From Myroides oncorhynchi (lineage in GTDB: Bacteria; Bacteroidota; Bacteroidia; Flavobacteriales; Flavobacteriaceae), in NCBI RefSeq assembly GCF_020905415.1, contig NZ_JAJJMP010000001.1, positions 3,979,501-4,043,500 of the forward strand: 64,000 nucleotides of DNA, given 5' to 3'. Below, one piece after another: positions 26,863-36,735 of this stretch (its first letter is position 1; the number at the start of each line of letters is the position of its first letter). The position numbers were made by a program, and so were the translations under genes. The notes under the pieces were generated by a model. That model was not told the DNA's origin. It was given only the letters and a program-made list of their open reading frames with translations, and searched no databases.

Positions 26863-28293
26863 CTAAAAGGCACCTATTAAACTCATCCAACTTGTACCTA
26901 CTACTAGATAAATGATTAATAACATTACTCCTATGATTAATCCGTAGGTCCACCATGACTTTAACTCTACATAGCCACTTCCGAAGAATACAGGTGCAGG
27001 TCCATGTCCATAGTGTGTTAATGTTCCATAGATAGATCCCATAAAACCTAACATCATAGCTAGTAAAACTGGAGGTACACCTAGCGAAACTCCTACTCCT
27101 AACAATGCTGCATACATCGCTGCAACGTGAGCTGTAGCACTCGCAAAGATATAGTGACTAAAGAAGTAAACAATTACGATAATCGGGAAGGCATAATGCC
27201 AATCCATATCGCCCATTTTACCTTTTACTAAATCACTAAACCATCCAATGAATCCTAATTTATTTAATGAACTCGCCATCATTACCAACACTGCGAACCA
27301 TACAATAGTATCCCAAGCTCCTTTTTCAGCCTTGACATCTTCCCAGGTTAGTACAGAGGTTAATAATAATATAGCTAATCCGATAAATGCTGTAGTAGTG
27401 GCATCAATACTAAATAAATCCCCTGTAATCCACAGCCCTAATAAAATAACGAATGTCACTAACATTAAAATCTCTGGTATAGATAACTTACCCATCTCTT
27501 TTAATTTCTCAGCTGCTACTTTAGGAGCGTCACCTGTTTTCTTAAGTTCTGGTGGGAATATCTTATAAAGTACGATTGGAGTCAAAATAAAGGCAACTAA
27601 CCCAGGTACAAGACCTGCAGCTGCCCAAGACATCCAAGAAATATTAATCCCCATATCAGCTGCGAACTTCTGACACATAGGGTTACTCGCTGTACCTGTT
27701 AAGAACATTGAAGATGCAATCAAGTTCATATAATAACAATTCAATGTTAAGAAAGAACCTAATTTCTTATGTGTTTCTGGTTTTGTAGCATCAGAACCAA
27801 AGTTCATCGACATTGACTTCATGATAGGATAGATAATACCTCCCCCACGAGCTGTATTACTTGGGATAGCTGGTGCTAATACTAAATCTGCTAAGCCTAA
27901 TCCATATGCTAATCCTAAAGTACTTTTACCAAAAGCGCGAATAAATAAAAAGGCAATTCTATTCCCTAATCCTGTTTTAATAAATCCTCTAGCAATAAAG
28001 AATGAGATCCCTATCAACCAAATTACTTTATCTCCAAAACCACTTAAACTAAGGGCTATCGATTTACCAGGATCTCCAGGCGCTAATAATTGGAAGAATG
28101 CTGTTAGACCTACGGCTAACATACACATCGTTCCCATTGGTGCTGCTTTTAAGATAATACCTAAAATAGTACTAACGAAGATGGCAAATAAATGCCATGC
28201 GTCTGGTGTTACTCCTTCTGGAATAGGGCAAAACCATAGAGCGATACCAACTACTGCGGTAATCGCAAGATTCTTAAGATTTACTTCTTTCAT
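26863..28293 (-). CDS. DASS-family dicarboxylate transporter (CitT/TtdT-like)
   Basis: A 476-residue inner-membrane protein with about 12 hydrophobic segments. The first substrate/sodium motif is clear in LAPAIPSNTARGGGIIYP, and the second half has the matching TASNPMCQKFAADMG and FASATAHVAAMYAALLG. This is the DASS (divalent anion:Na+ symporter) family; the sequence resembles the CitT/TtdT branch that exchanges C4-dicarboxylates, tartrate or citrate. It is the last of five genes, 24 bp after the porin gene and downstream of sdhCAB, which supports succinate, fumarate or malate as substrate. Confidence 0.9.
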   Translation of the reverse strand: MKEVNLKNLAITAVVGIALWFCPIPEGVTPDAWHLFAIFVSTILGIILKAAPMGTMCMLAVGLTAFFQLLAPGDPGKSIALSLSGFGDKVIWLIGISFFIARGFIKTGLGNRIAFLFIRAFGKSTLGLAYGLGLADLVLAPAIPSNTARGGGIIYPIMKSMSMNFGSDATKPETHKKLGSFLTLNCYYMNLIASSMFLTGTASNPMCQKFAADMGINISWMSWAAAGLVPGLVAFILTPIVLYKIFPPELKKTGDAPKVAAEKLKEMGKLSIPEILMLVTFVILLGLWITGDLFSIDATTTAFIGLAILLLTSVLTWEDVKAEKGAWDTIVWFAVLVMMASSLNKLGFIGWFSDLVKGKMGDMDWHYAFPIIVIVYFFSHYIFASATAHVAAMYAALLGVGVSLGVPPVLLAMMLGFMGSIYGTLTHYGHGPAPVFFGSGYVELKSWWTYGLIIGVMLLIIYLVVGTSWMSLIGAF

Positions 28294-28317
28294 CTATTTA
28301 ATGTCTTAATGCTATGA

Positions 28318-29520
28318 TTAGAATCTACACTGTAATTGTACAAAGGCTAAATTAGAATTGTACGTTTTTGAATTCTCTATATTCTCTTTAAAGTTGTCAA
28401 TCTGCATACCGATTTGTATTCTAGCTCCATAATTCTTTAAGAACTCTAAACTAAACATTGGGGTAAGTGATTGGCGAGCATTTGAATTCAACTTTGATTC
28501 TGCATCAAGATATTCATAACGACACGCAAACTCTATGGCTTGGAAGTGTTTTTTACCTACTTCATATCGTATATTAGGTAGAATGTAAAAACTCTTCATA
28601 ATGTAATTATCTAATTTCCCAAGGCGTTTATCTGCTTCTAATTTAAAGAAGGCATCATGATTAGTTCCTTGTTTCGCTTCAGTTTGAAAGTCTAAACACC
28701 AACGATCATTGATTGGAAATTTAGCTGTTGCTTCCACACCTACAGCATACACATTTTCTTTTTGTACTTCTCCAATACCTCCACTTACACCTACATTAAG
28801 ATTGTGTTTCTTATCTAGGTTAAATAAAAATCGTGAAGAGTAATGTTTACCATCGTCACTATCTGACTTATTTTTTCCATTTCCATTGGTCACAGAAAAA
28901 CCATAGCTCATAGGTACATTACCCAGATCTACACTACCTGTAATGGCTGCTCCTACTTGGAAGCTCATCCATCCATTGTTTCCAAACAGATAATAAGAAT
29001 TAGAATAGTCAATAGACTTTACGATGTCCACTGGATAGGTTTCTTCCATTCCAAACAGTGGTCTAAACTGTCCTACTGTTATCTGAAAATAGCGATTAAC
29101 AGTATACTTAGCAAAGGCATTTTCTAGAACTCTTGTACTTACATCCTTATTTTTAAAGTCTGCAAAGTTAACCAATGCTGTCACCTCTAGATTCTCTGTA
29201 ATCTTAGCATTCATAGACACACGCATTCTTTTGATATCAAAAGAATTATTAGAGTAATTCGTTTTTTCAGGAGTTGATGAGTGATGTTGCCCATCGATAT
29301 CTACTCCTTTTTTAAAATTGTCTAAATATCTTGTTTGGAATACTCCTCCTACTTTAAACTGAGGATACTTCTGTGGTTCAGGATGAAGAATAATCTTGTC
29401 TTCAAAGACTTTGATTGTATCATTCTGTATCTCTTGAGCGAAAGATATAGTGGAGCAGATTAAACCTGCTCCGACTAATAATTTCATTTTTAAGCTATTA
29501 TTGAGTGTGAGAGTGCTCAT
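28318..29520 (-). CDS. Outer-membrane porin, phosphate-selective O/P type
   Basis: A 400-residue beta-barrel protein. A Met at residue 12 (MKLLVGAGLICSTISFAQE) makes a cleaner signal peptide, so translation may begin at 29487; the longer ATG start keeps the 14-bp spacing to sdhB. Strands such as RMRVSMNAKITENLEVTAL, FQITVGQFRPLFGMEE and ARIQIGMQIDNF are typical of the OprP/OprO-like porins (Porin_O_P), with a C-terminal aromatic strand ending FVQLQCRF. It probably lets C4-dicarboxylates or other anions cross the outer membrane, an inference from its place between sdhB and the DASS gene. Confidence 0.85.
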   Translation of the reverse strand: MSTLTLNNSLKMKLLVGAGLICSTISFAQEIQNDTIKVFEDKIILHPEPQKYPQFKVGGVFQTRYLDNFKKGVDIDGQHHSSTPEKTNYSNNSFDIKRMRVSMNAKITENLEVTALVNFADFKNKDVSTRVLENAFAKYTVNRYFQITVGQFRPLFGMEETYPVDIVKSIDYSNSYYLFGNNGWMSFQVGAAITGSVDLGNVPMSYGFSVTNGNGKNKSDSDDGKHYSSRFLFNLDKKHNLNVGVSGGIGEVQKENVYAVGVEATAKFPINDRWCLDFQTEAKQGTNHDAFFKLEADKRLGKLDNYIMKSFYILPNIRYEVGKKHFQAIEFACRYEYLDAESKLNSNARQSLTPMFSLEFLKNYGARIQIGMQIDNFKENIENSKTYNSNLAFVQLQCRF

Positions 29521-29534
29521 AGGCTTATATTTTT

Positions 29535-30287
29535 TTATTTTTTAAACTTCAAAAAGCTTGCACGATTATATTCATAATTCATACGTGCGATATTAAGGAC
29601 TGAGATACCTTGTGGACATTCGACTTCACATGCTTCAGTGTTAGAACAGTGTCCGAAGTCCTCAGCATCCATCTGAGAGATCATTCTTAATGCTCTTTCT
29701 TTACGCTCTTCTTGTGATTGAGGTAAGATCGCTAATTGAGTAATCTTAGCAGATGTAAATAGTGCAGCACTACCGTTCTTACATGTAGCTACACAAGCAC
29801 CACATCCTATACATGCCGCAGAGTCAAACGCTGCTTCTGCTGTCTCATGTGATACTGGAATAGTATTCGCTTCTGGTGCCTGACCAGTATTCACTGATAC
29901 ATATCCACCAGCTGATATAATACGGTCAAATGCACTTCTATCTACTTTTAAATCCTTCTTAACAGGGAATCCTTTTGCTCTAAAAGGCTCTATTAATACT
30001 GTTTCACCATCTTTGAACTCACGCATGTGTAGCTGACAAGTAGTTGTATTCTCTAATGGTCCATGTGCATTACCGTTAATAACTACACCACACTGACCAC
30101 AGATACCTTCTCTACAGTCGTGATCAAACTCTACTGGCTCTTCTTTATTTACGATTAATTGCTCATTTAATGTATCCAACATCTCCAAGAAAGACATATG
30201 TGGATTCACATTTTCTAACGTATAGTTTACAAGTTGTCCTTGTGCTTTACGATTTTTTTGTCTCCATATTTTTAAATGCAGTTTCAT
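29535..30287 (-). CDS. sdhB: Succinate dehydrogenase/fumarate reductase iron-sulfur subunit
   Basis: A 250-residue subunit that carries electrons from the flavin to the quinone. The plant-type [2Fe-2S] site is CREGICGQCG with a later Cys in TTTCQLH. The [4Fe-4S] site is CIGCGACVATCKNG, and the [3Fe-4S] site is CSNTEACEVECPQGI. It sits in the order C-A-B with 11 bp from sdhA, then the porin gene 14 bp downstream. The sequence follows the Bacteroidota frdB/sdhB form, with a long linker (about 118-145) before the second cluster. Confidence 0.96.
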   Translation of the reverse strand: MKLHLKIWRQKNRKAQGQLVNYTLENVNPHMSFLEMLDTLNEQLIVNKEEPVEFDHDCREGICGQCGVVINGNAHGPLENTTTCQLHMREFKDGETVLIEPFRAKGFPVKKDLKVDRSAFDRIISAGGYVSVNTGQAPEANTIPVSHETAEAAFDSAACIGCGACVATCKNGSAALFTSAKITQLAILPQSQEERKERALRMISQMDAEDFGHCSNTEACEVECPQGISVLNIARMNYEYNRASFLKFKK

Positions 30288-30298
30288 AGACTTTCTAA

Positions 30299-32218
30299 TT
30301 ATTTGTAACTACGGATAGTTGGTTGTACGAATTCGAATTTTAACTCTTCTTTGTTTAAGATTGGTTCTTGTTCTAATGATCCTGGCCATTCCCATGCCGA
30401 GATATATTGGAACTCCCCATCATTGCGTTCTGCTTCTCCATCTTCAGTTTGGAACTCTTCTCTAAAGTGCGCTCCACAAGATTCATTTCTTGTTAAGGCA
30501 TCATAGCACATTAACACTCCGATCTCTAAATAATCTGCTACACGTCCTGCTTTTTCTAATTCAGCATTCATTGTATCATTTTCTCCCGTAACATTAACGT
30601 TCTTGTAGAATTCGTCTCTTAACTTTTTAATCTCTTCAATTGCAAATGTTAATCCTTCAGCAGTTCTAGCTAAACCACAATAATCATACAATAACTTACC
30701 AAGTTTTTTGTGGTAGTAGTCTACTGACTTATCTCCCTTAATACTTAATAATTGATCTATTTTCTCTTGATTCTCTTTAATTACTTTATCGAATTCTGGA
30801 TGATCTGTAGAGATATGACCTACTCTAATTTGATCCGCTAGATAATTAGCTATTGTATATGGAGCAATGAAGTATCCATCTACAGAAGCTTGTAATAATG
30901 AGTTAGCACCTAATCTATTAGCACCGTGATCAGCGAAGTTAGCTTCACCTAATGCAAATAATCCAGGGATAGTAGTCATTAATTCGTAATCTACCCATAA
31001 CCCCCCCATAGAGAAGTGAGCTGCTGGTGATATCTTCATTGGCTCTTTATAGGCATCAATACCTGTAATCTTCTCATACATACGGAATAAGTTACCATAC
31101 TTCTCAGCGATCTTAGGTTGCCCTTGTTCTCTAATAGCCTTAGAGAAATCCAAGTATACAGCATTTTTTAATGGTCCTACACCATGTCCAGCATCGATAC
31201 GTTCTTTCGCTGCACGAGATGAAATATCACGTGGCGCTAAGTTTCCGAATGCAGGATAACGACGCTCTAAGTAGTAATCTCTTTCTTCTTCTGGAATATC
31301 ATTAGCGTCTCTTGTATCATCTGCTTTTTTAGGAACCCAAATACGTCCATCATTACGCAATGACTCAGACATTAATGTTAATTTAGATTGGTAATCACCA
31401 GACTGAGGAAGTGATGTTGGGTGTATCTGTGTCCAACTTGGTGAAGCGAAGTATGCTCCTTTTTTATGTGCTCTCCAGATCGCAGATCCATTACATCCCA
31501 TTGCTAATGTAGATAGGTAATAAATCTTACCAAATCCTCCTGTAGCTAATACCACAGCATGAGCCGAATGCTTCTCTATCTCACCAGTCTCTAAGTTACG
31601 CACTACTACACCCCTAGCTTTACCATCAATAACTACGATGTCTAGCATCTCATGAGAAGAATATAACTGTACAGATTTCTTATCTACTTGGCGCATTAAC
31701 GCTTGATAAGTACCTAATAATAACTGTTGTCCCGTTTGACCTCTAGCGTAGAAGGTTCTACTAACCTGAACACCTCCGAATGACCTATTATTTAAATATC
31801 CTCCATATTCTCTACCGAAAGGAACCCCTTGAGCTACTGCCTGGTCGATCAAGTTAAGAGAACACTCTGCTAGACGATATACGTTAGCCTCACGTGCTCT
31901 AAAATCCCCTCCTTTTAATGTATCTATAAACATACGGTACACACTATCACCGTCGTTTTTATAATTTTTTGCAGCATTCACCCCTCCTTGTGCCGCTACA
32001 GAGTGCGCACGACGAGGTGTATCTTGGAAGCAAAAAGCTTTTACATTATACCCCATCTCACCTAGAGATGCTCCTAATGAGCTTCCTGCTAATCCTGTAC
32101 CAATTACGATAACATCTAATTTCTTTCTATTCGCTGGGTTTACCAAGCGAGCTGTTTTTTTATAATTAAGCCATTTTTCTTCTAATGGTCCTTGTGGTAT
32201 TTTTGCATCTAATTTCAT
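30299..32218 (-). CDS. sdhA: Succinate dehydrogenase/fumarate reductase flavoprotein subunit
   Basis: A 639-residue flavoprotein. It has the dinucleotide-binding [18 protein letters not shown], the flavin-attachment His in [15 protein letters not shown], and the catalytic region [12 protein letters not shown] and [17 protein letters not shown]. It oxidises succinate to fumarate, or the reverse, at the inner face of the cytoplasmic membrane. It lies 2 bp after sdhC. The length and lack of a separate D subunit fit the b558-type (two-heme, one membrane subunit) SQR/QFR. Direction in vivo cannot be read from sequence, but catalase and aerobic enzymes nearby fit a dehydrogenase. Confidence 0.96.
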   Translation of the reverse strand: MKLDAKIPQGPLEEKWLNYKKTARLVNPANRKKLDVIVIGTGLAGSSLGASLGEMGYNVKAFCFQDTPRRAHSVAAQGGVNAAKNYKNDGDSVYRMFIDTLKGGDFRAREANVYRLAECSLNLIDQAVAQGVPFGREYGGYLNNRSFGGVQVSRTFYARGQTGQQLLLGTYQALMRQVDKKSVQLYSSHEMLDIVVIDGKARGVVVRNLETGEIEKHSAHAVVLATGGFGKIYYLSTLAMGCNGSAIWRAHKKGAYFASPSWTQIHPTSLPQSGDYQSKLTLMSESLRNDGRIWVPKKADDTRDANDIPEEERDYYLERRYPAFGNLAPRDISSRAAKERIDAGHGVGPLKNAVYLDFSKAIREQGQPKIAEKYGNLFRMYEKITGIDAYKEPMKISPAAHFSMGGLWVDYELMTTIPGLFALGEANFADHGANRLGANSLLQASVDGYFIAPYTIANYLADQIRVGHISTDHPEFDKVIKENQEKIDQLLSIKGDKSVDYYHKKLGKLLYDYCGLARTAEGLTFAIEEIKKLRDEFYKNVNVTGENDTMNAELEKAGRVADYLEIGVLMCYDALTRNESCGAHFREEFQTEDGEAERNDGEFQYISAWEWPGSLEQEPILNKEELKFEFVQPTIRSYK

Positions 32219-32220
32219 AA

Positions 32221-32883
32221 CTATAGATTAAGAGGGTTAGTGATGTACATAAAGACTGGCATTGCAGCAAAACCTACACAGATAAGTACTGAGTAAGCAA
32301 CTCCAATAATGTTTACCCAACGTACGAACTTAGGGTGAAACAAACCTAATGTTCTCACTCCACTACTAATACCGTGGATTAAGTGGTAACATAATGCTAT
32401 CATAGCAATAACATAAATCACTACTAACCATAATTGTTGGAAAGCTGTTGCTACTACAAGATATAGATCTTTATTTCCTGCTAAATCTAATTCTGTTTGT
32501 CCAAATTTATATACATACCAAAAGTTTGCGAAGTGTAATACAATAAAAATTAAAACTATTGTACCAAGTACTCCCATGTTTCGGCTATACCATTTACTTG
32601 CTCTACCTCTATTGTCTTTTTTATAAGTACCTCCAGAAGTTTTATTCTTAGAAGTAATTATTAAAGCATAGATAGCATGCCCTATGATAGAAGCATATAA
32701 AACATAAGAAACCATCTTTACTAATGGATTTCCTGTTAAGAAATGCGAATACGCATTAAAACTTAATCTTGCTTGTTCTGGCTCCATAAATAATTGCATA
32801 TTTCCTAGACAGTGAATCAATAGGAAAAAGCAAAGAAATAATCCTGTCGCGGCCATTACAATCTTGCGTGAGAGTGTGTTCAT
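32221..32883 (-). CDS. sdhC: Succinate dehydrogenase cytochrome b558 subunit
   Basis: A 220-residue membrane anchor with five helices that binds two hemes b and the quinone. Histidines in [37 protein letters not shown] and [11 protein letters not shown] are in the places expected of heme ligands for the b558 family (TIGR02046-type). It starts the operon and is 2 bp before sdhA. Upstream is a long non-coding stretch (32884-34376); a near-match promoter box, CACCTTTG, is at 33144-33151 on the minus strand, which would imply a leader of about 260 bases. Confidence 0.94.
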   Translation of the reverse strand: MNTLSRKIVMAATGLFLCFFLLIHCLGNMQLFMEPEQARLSFNAYSHFLTGNPLVKMVSYVLYASIIGHAIYALIITSKNKTSGGTYKKDNRGRASKWYSRNMGVLGTIVLIFIVLHFANFWYVYKFGQTELDLAGNKDLYLVVATAFQQLWLVVIYVIAMIALCYHLIHGISSGVRTLGLFHPKFVRWVNIIGVAYSVLICVGFAAMPVFMYITNPLNL

Positions 32884-34376
32884 CTTTGTACCTTGTTTTT
32901 AATAATTAATGAATCCTTATTATTGTTACTAAAAGTCTATTTAGAAAATCAGTACGATATACTACTTCTATTTATTATGAAGTATTTCTTCGTTTTTACT
33001 CCTTTTAGATATATAGTTTCTATAAGATAAAATGTCTTGATACACTCAAAAACACTCTATAAACAGTTTTATATTCTAATTTCCAACAGACTCTAATCGT
33101 TTTCTTTATTTATATGTTAAAAGTATATTTTTAGTGTTATTTCAAAGGTGACATATATCAGCCCTCATTTGGTTTTACTCACTACCTATACACATTAACG
33201 TACATCAATATAATATCACAATCAATGTGAACTTGTATTTAAAATTATCAAATATTTTTAACATAAATAACGTTCCTCAAAAAAATAATAAGTTATAATA
33301 AAGTATATAATCATTATAAATAGTACTAATACTTCTAAAAAACATTCTATTCCTTTAACAAAAAATCAAATTCCATACCACAATACCCTTTTTACCATAT
33401 TTAATTAGCACAACAAATATCAATACACCATACTATCTATATATCCTTTCAACTAAACACAACTAAAAAGTAGTAAAAATCATAATATTCATTTCACATC
33501 CCTAAAAAAGAAATCTATTATATTATTCACAATTTATAAACGAATAAAACCACAAAACCCTTATGTTTACTAGACTTAAATATATATTACACATATTATA
33601 AAAAGTCGTGTAAACTGAATACATAGCTTTCTTCAAAAATTGTAATAAACCTAAATAAATCTCATTCCCTCTTCTTTTTATACACTAAACTATACTTTCT
33701 ATTAATCATTCATATTGAGAATTTAGTCTAAAAAGAAGATATCCATCTCCTGAAGATTGCTTTTTTGCTATTCAAACACTAAAAAGAGAGATTGCAGAAT
33801 CCTCAATTTTACACTTCCTCTTCTCTCTTTCTTTCAAAGGTTCTTTCTAGAAGTGTATTAATATAGCTTCTATTCCCATCTGTTTTAGATATCATCACAA
33901 CATGGAATACAAGAACAATAAGAGGAGTATAAAAGGACATTTATTGGACTAACCCATGCTGTGCTCCACCATTATCGAGCTATTGTCCATGTATTGTCGA
34001 AGGATCTTCTTATATCACCTGTAAATACTAGGGCTGAGAGCTATCCTATATAGGTACTAAAAAGGACACAAAATAACACAAACAACTTACTACCAATCAA
34101 TTAATATATTTCCCTATCAAAAAAAACACTCCTTATTTTTTACAAAAACAACAAGATATCCCTTATTACGCGCTTAATATTAAAAAAAAGAGTCTAGAAA
34201 CTATAAAAAAGGTGTTTTAAAAGACTATTTTATACTCAAAAAAGAAAAAAATGAGAAGATACTTTGAAAGAATACAAAACTAAAGCGCATAAAAAAGCAG
34301 TAGTAAACCAAAGTCTGCTACTGCTTCTTTATATCTATCTTCTGCCTTATCCTCTCCAGACTGAAATTCTATTTTA
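32884..34376. other. 1.5-kb AT-rich non-coding region
   Basis: No frame on either strand is long enough or has a start plausible for a gene. The longest fragment, near 33921-34053 on the plus strand, is about 40 codons with no start codon. The region probably holds the sdh promoter. Some mildly less AT-rich patches (33720-33900, 33950-34060) may be eroded coding DNA. A terminator-like hairpin closes it at 34295-34326. Confidence 0.55.
34291..34330 (-). terminator. Terminator-like hairpin, once serving the acetyltransferase gene
   Basis: AAGCAGTAG (34295-34303) pairs with CTACTGCTT (34318-34326). The A-run at 34291-34296 gives a U-run on the minus strand. It is now 186 bases past the acetyltransferase stop, because copy C of the 154-bp repeat lies between them. 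Confidence 0.6.
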
Positions 34377-34528
34377 ACCTAGGTTCGCGATAGACATATA
34401 AACGAAAAGTAATTATACAAAATAGCTCTGAATTAGTGAGTAAAGCATACTATAGTATGGTTTGAGAACTAATGAAAGAGATATGAGGTAGAATCGCTTT
34501 GTAGTATTTGGCTAATGCGAATCTGGGT
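34377..34528 (+). repeat. 152-bp palindromic repeat, copy C
   Basis: Begins ACCTAGGTTCGCGATAG and ends TAATGCGAATCTGGGT, again inverted ends. Internal blocks ATACAAAATAGCTCTGAATTA and GGTAGAATCG match copies A, B or D. The tip CATACTATAGTATG (34446-34459) is a perfect palindrome. The last 17 bases overlap the C-terminal codons and stop of the acetyltransferase remnant. Confidence 0.85.
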
Positions 34529-34948
34529 TTAAATACTTGACTAAATACTTAGGTACATCCTTGTACCTTTGTCTGAAATAGAAGCGATGTGCGTCCTTCC
34601 TTCTACTATGGCTGTGAAGTTCTATTCTATCACATTCTCTTGCATTGGCTAGCTTTGTGATGTGTTCTTCGACAAGTTTACCTACATCTTTACCCCTGAT
34701 ATTCTGATCTACAGCAAAATAACTTATCCTAGCAAAATCACCCTCTAGTGCTATCTGAGGAATAAAGTGTACTGAGATAAAGGCTATGACTTGTCTCTCA
34801 TCTTCTACTACTAAGAGTGACTCTCTCTCACAGTTATTCATTTCTGCTATTCTATGAGGTAAAAACCTAATGTGTTATGATATCTCATTTGTTCTAAAAG
34901 ATTAGCAACTACATCAGCGTCTTTGACTTCCATTTTTCTTATCTCCAT
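34512..34948 (-). pseudogene. Frameshifted GNAT acetyltransferase
   Basis: Translation from the ATG at 34946-34948 gives MEIRKMEVKDADVVANLLEQ then MRYHNTLGF, a normal GNAT opening, and then meets a stop. A second frame continues from about 34867 with LPHRIAEMNN and a full GNAT core (SLLVVEDERQVIAFISVHF, YFAVDQNIRGKDVGKLVEEH, ELHSHSRRKDAHRFYFRQRY). One extra base in the run of five T (plus strand A, 34861-34865) would join them. The open frame from the internal ATG at 34841 alone would lack the first strand and helix. The last codons overlap repeat copy C. A sequencing error in the homopolymer is the alternative. Confidence 0.75.
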
Positions 34949-35001
34949 CTCTACTTATTTTAAAGGGAAAGTAGATATTTTTTAATCTAGTAACAATGTT
35001 T

Positions 35002-36423
35002 TTATTCTTTTTTATATGAGCGCGTTCCTGACATACTTGCCCCTGCATCTTTACTCAGATTAGTAAATACTAAACTAGACAGTATCGTGATCAATCCCAT
35101 AACTAAGAAAGTATATCTAAATACAGCTATACCATCCCCTGAAGTAGCGACTGTACTATTCTGAAACATCATCAATACCATCGCTGACAATGAGATACCT
35201 AAACTTACTGCTAACTGTTGTGTAACTGATAATAAACTATTTCCTTCACTAGAAGTTTCTTGATCTAGATCTGCAAGAGATATTGTATTCATGGAAGTAA
35301 ATTGTATTGCGTTAAACGCTCCGTTTCCTATCATTAAGAGTATAATCACCCAATAGGGTGTGTGAGGAGTTACGAAGAAAAAACAGCTGATTAACAACCC
35401 TGTCAATACTGTGTTTGTAATCAACGTACTTCTGTATCCAAAGCGTCTCACAATAGGTACTACAAAGTTACGAGAAACTAAGTTAGATAAGGCTTGTGGA
35501 ATCATCATCATCCCTGCATACATGGCTGAGTATCCATATCCTACTTGTAATAATAAGGGGATCATCAATGGCATTCCCCCGATTCCGAAACGCGTAATTA
35601 AGTTTCCAATTAGGCCTAAACGAAGCGTGGTAATCTTAAATAAACTCAATTTAATCAAAGGTTCTTTCGTCATTCTAGCATAGAATACATAGGCTACTCC
35701 CATTAATATTGCTACAATAAACAATGTAAGTAATTGAGCAGAAGATATGCCTGGACTGTTCCACTTCTCTATCACTAACGTCAATGTAGTTAATCCGCCA
35801 CTAAACAATATCCATCCCATAAGGTCAAAACGCCCTACTGTATTGGTAAAATTAGGGATAATCTTTCTAGCAAAAAGTACAGCTATCACTCCTACTGGTA
35901 CATTAATTAAGAATATCCAGTGCCAAGACAGCTTCTCTACTAAAAAACCTCCTACTGCAGGTCCTAACATAGGTCCTATCAGTCCAGGTATTGTGATAAA
36001 ATTAATCACCTTTAACAACTGGTTTTTAGGATAAGCATAAATTAAGGTTAATCGGGCTACAGGTACCATCATCGCTCCTCCAACAGCCTGAAATATACGC
36101 GCTAGAACTAACTGATCTAAGGTAGCTGACATAGAACAGAATATAGAACCTAACGTAAATAGTCCCACTGCTAGAATAAAGATTCTCTTTGTGCCAAATC
36201 GGTCGGCTAACCAACCACTTAATGGAATCAATAAAGCGACTGTTAATGTATAGGATACGATGATACTCTGCATCCCTAAAGGCGACTCTCCTAGACTCTT
36301 AGCTATAGAGGGTAATCCTGTGTTTAAAATTGTAGCATCTAGTGCTTGCATAAAGATGGCTAGAGCTCCTAACCATGGCAAATATTTGCGTGTTATTTCA
36401 TCTTTTATTACTCCTGCTTGCAT
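35002..36423 (-). CDS. MFS drug exporter, DHA2 (EmrB/QacA) type
   Basis: A 473-residue inner-membrane protein with about 13-14 hydrophobic segments. The opening LGALAIFMQALDATILNTGLPSIA is the DHA2 signature (D-x-T-I-x-N), followed by GWLADRFGTKRIFI (motif A) and IPGLIGPMLGPAVGGFL (motif C of drug antiporters). It probably exports hydrophobic or cationic compounds using the proton gradient. There is no membrane-fusion or TolC partner gene adjacent, so it may work alone. The promoter box is at 36469-36476. Confidence 0.92.
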   Translation of the reverse strand: MQAGVIKDEITRKYLPWLGALAIFMQALDATILNTGLPSIAKSLGESPLGMQSIIVSYTLTVALLIPLSGWLADRFGTKRIFILAVGLFTLGSIFCSMSATLDQLVLARIFQAVGGAMMVPVARLTLIYAYPKNQLLKVINFITIPGLIGPMLGPAVGGFLVEKLSWHWIFLINVPVGVIAVLFARKIIPNFTNTVGRFDLMGWILFSGGLTTLTLVIEKWNSPGISSAQLLTLFIVAILMGVAYVFYARMTKEPLIKLSLFKITTLRLGLIGNLITRFGIGGMPLMIPLLLQVGYGYSAMYAGMMMIPQALSNLVSRNFVVPIVRRFGYRSTLITNTVLTGLLISCFFFVTPHTPYWVIILLMIGNGAFNAIQFTSMNTISLADLDQETSSEGNSLLSVTQQLAVSLGISLSAMVLMMFQNSTVATSGDGIAVFRYTFLVMGLITILSSLVFTNLSKDAGASMSGTRSYKKE

Positions 36424-36735
36424 TGTATTCTAAATCATTTAGTAATTAATAATTCCTTTTTCACAATGCAAAATTAGAGTATCTATTCTCATTTATTTAA
36501 TGAATTAGATAGATATTTTTTATCCTAAATAGGCTTTAAAATGATGAAAAAACAGTAGTTATATCAATTATATAATTACCTATATCTTTCTTTATTAATA
36601 TAGAATTTTTATAGCTGTACTATTATTAGATAGATAATTTTTATATTATTTATATTGCAAAATATGATAGACAAACTCTATAATGATTGATAAAAAAATG
36701 CTATTACAAGTAAAACATAATAAATAACCCAATCA
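36424..36735. other. 312-bp gap between exporter and pabA
   Basis: Apart from the exporter's promoter box at 36469-36476 (minus strand TAATTTTG), this very AT-rich DNA shows nothing recognisable. No clear terminator for pabA is present. Confidence 0.5.
36469..36476 (-). promoter_or_regulatory. TAnnTTTG promoter box of the MFS exporter
   Basis: The minus-strand sequence is TAATTTTG, 46 bases before the ATG. Confidence 0.5.

Noticed and set aside
33921-34053. A 40-codon plus-strand frame in the long gap
   Set aside because: It has no start codon in frame, no family resemblance and ends early.
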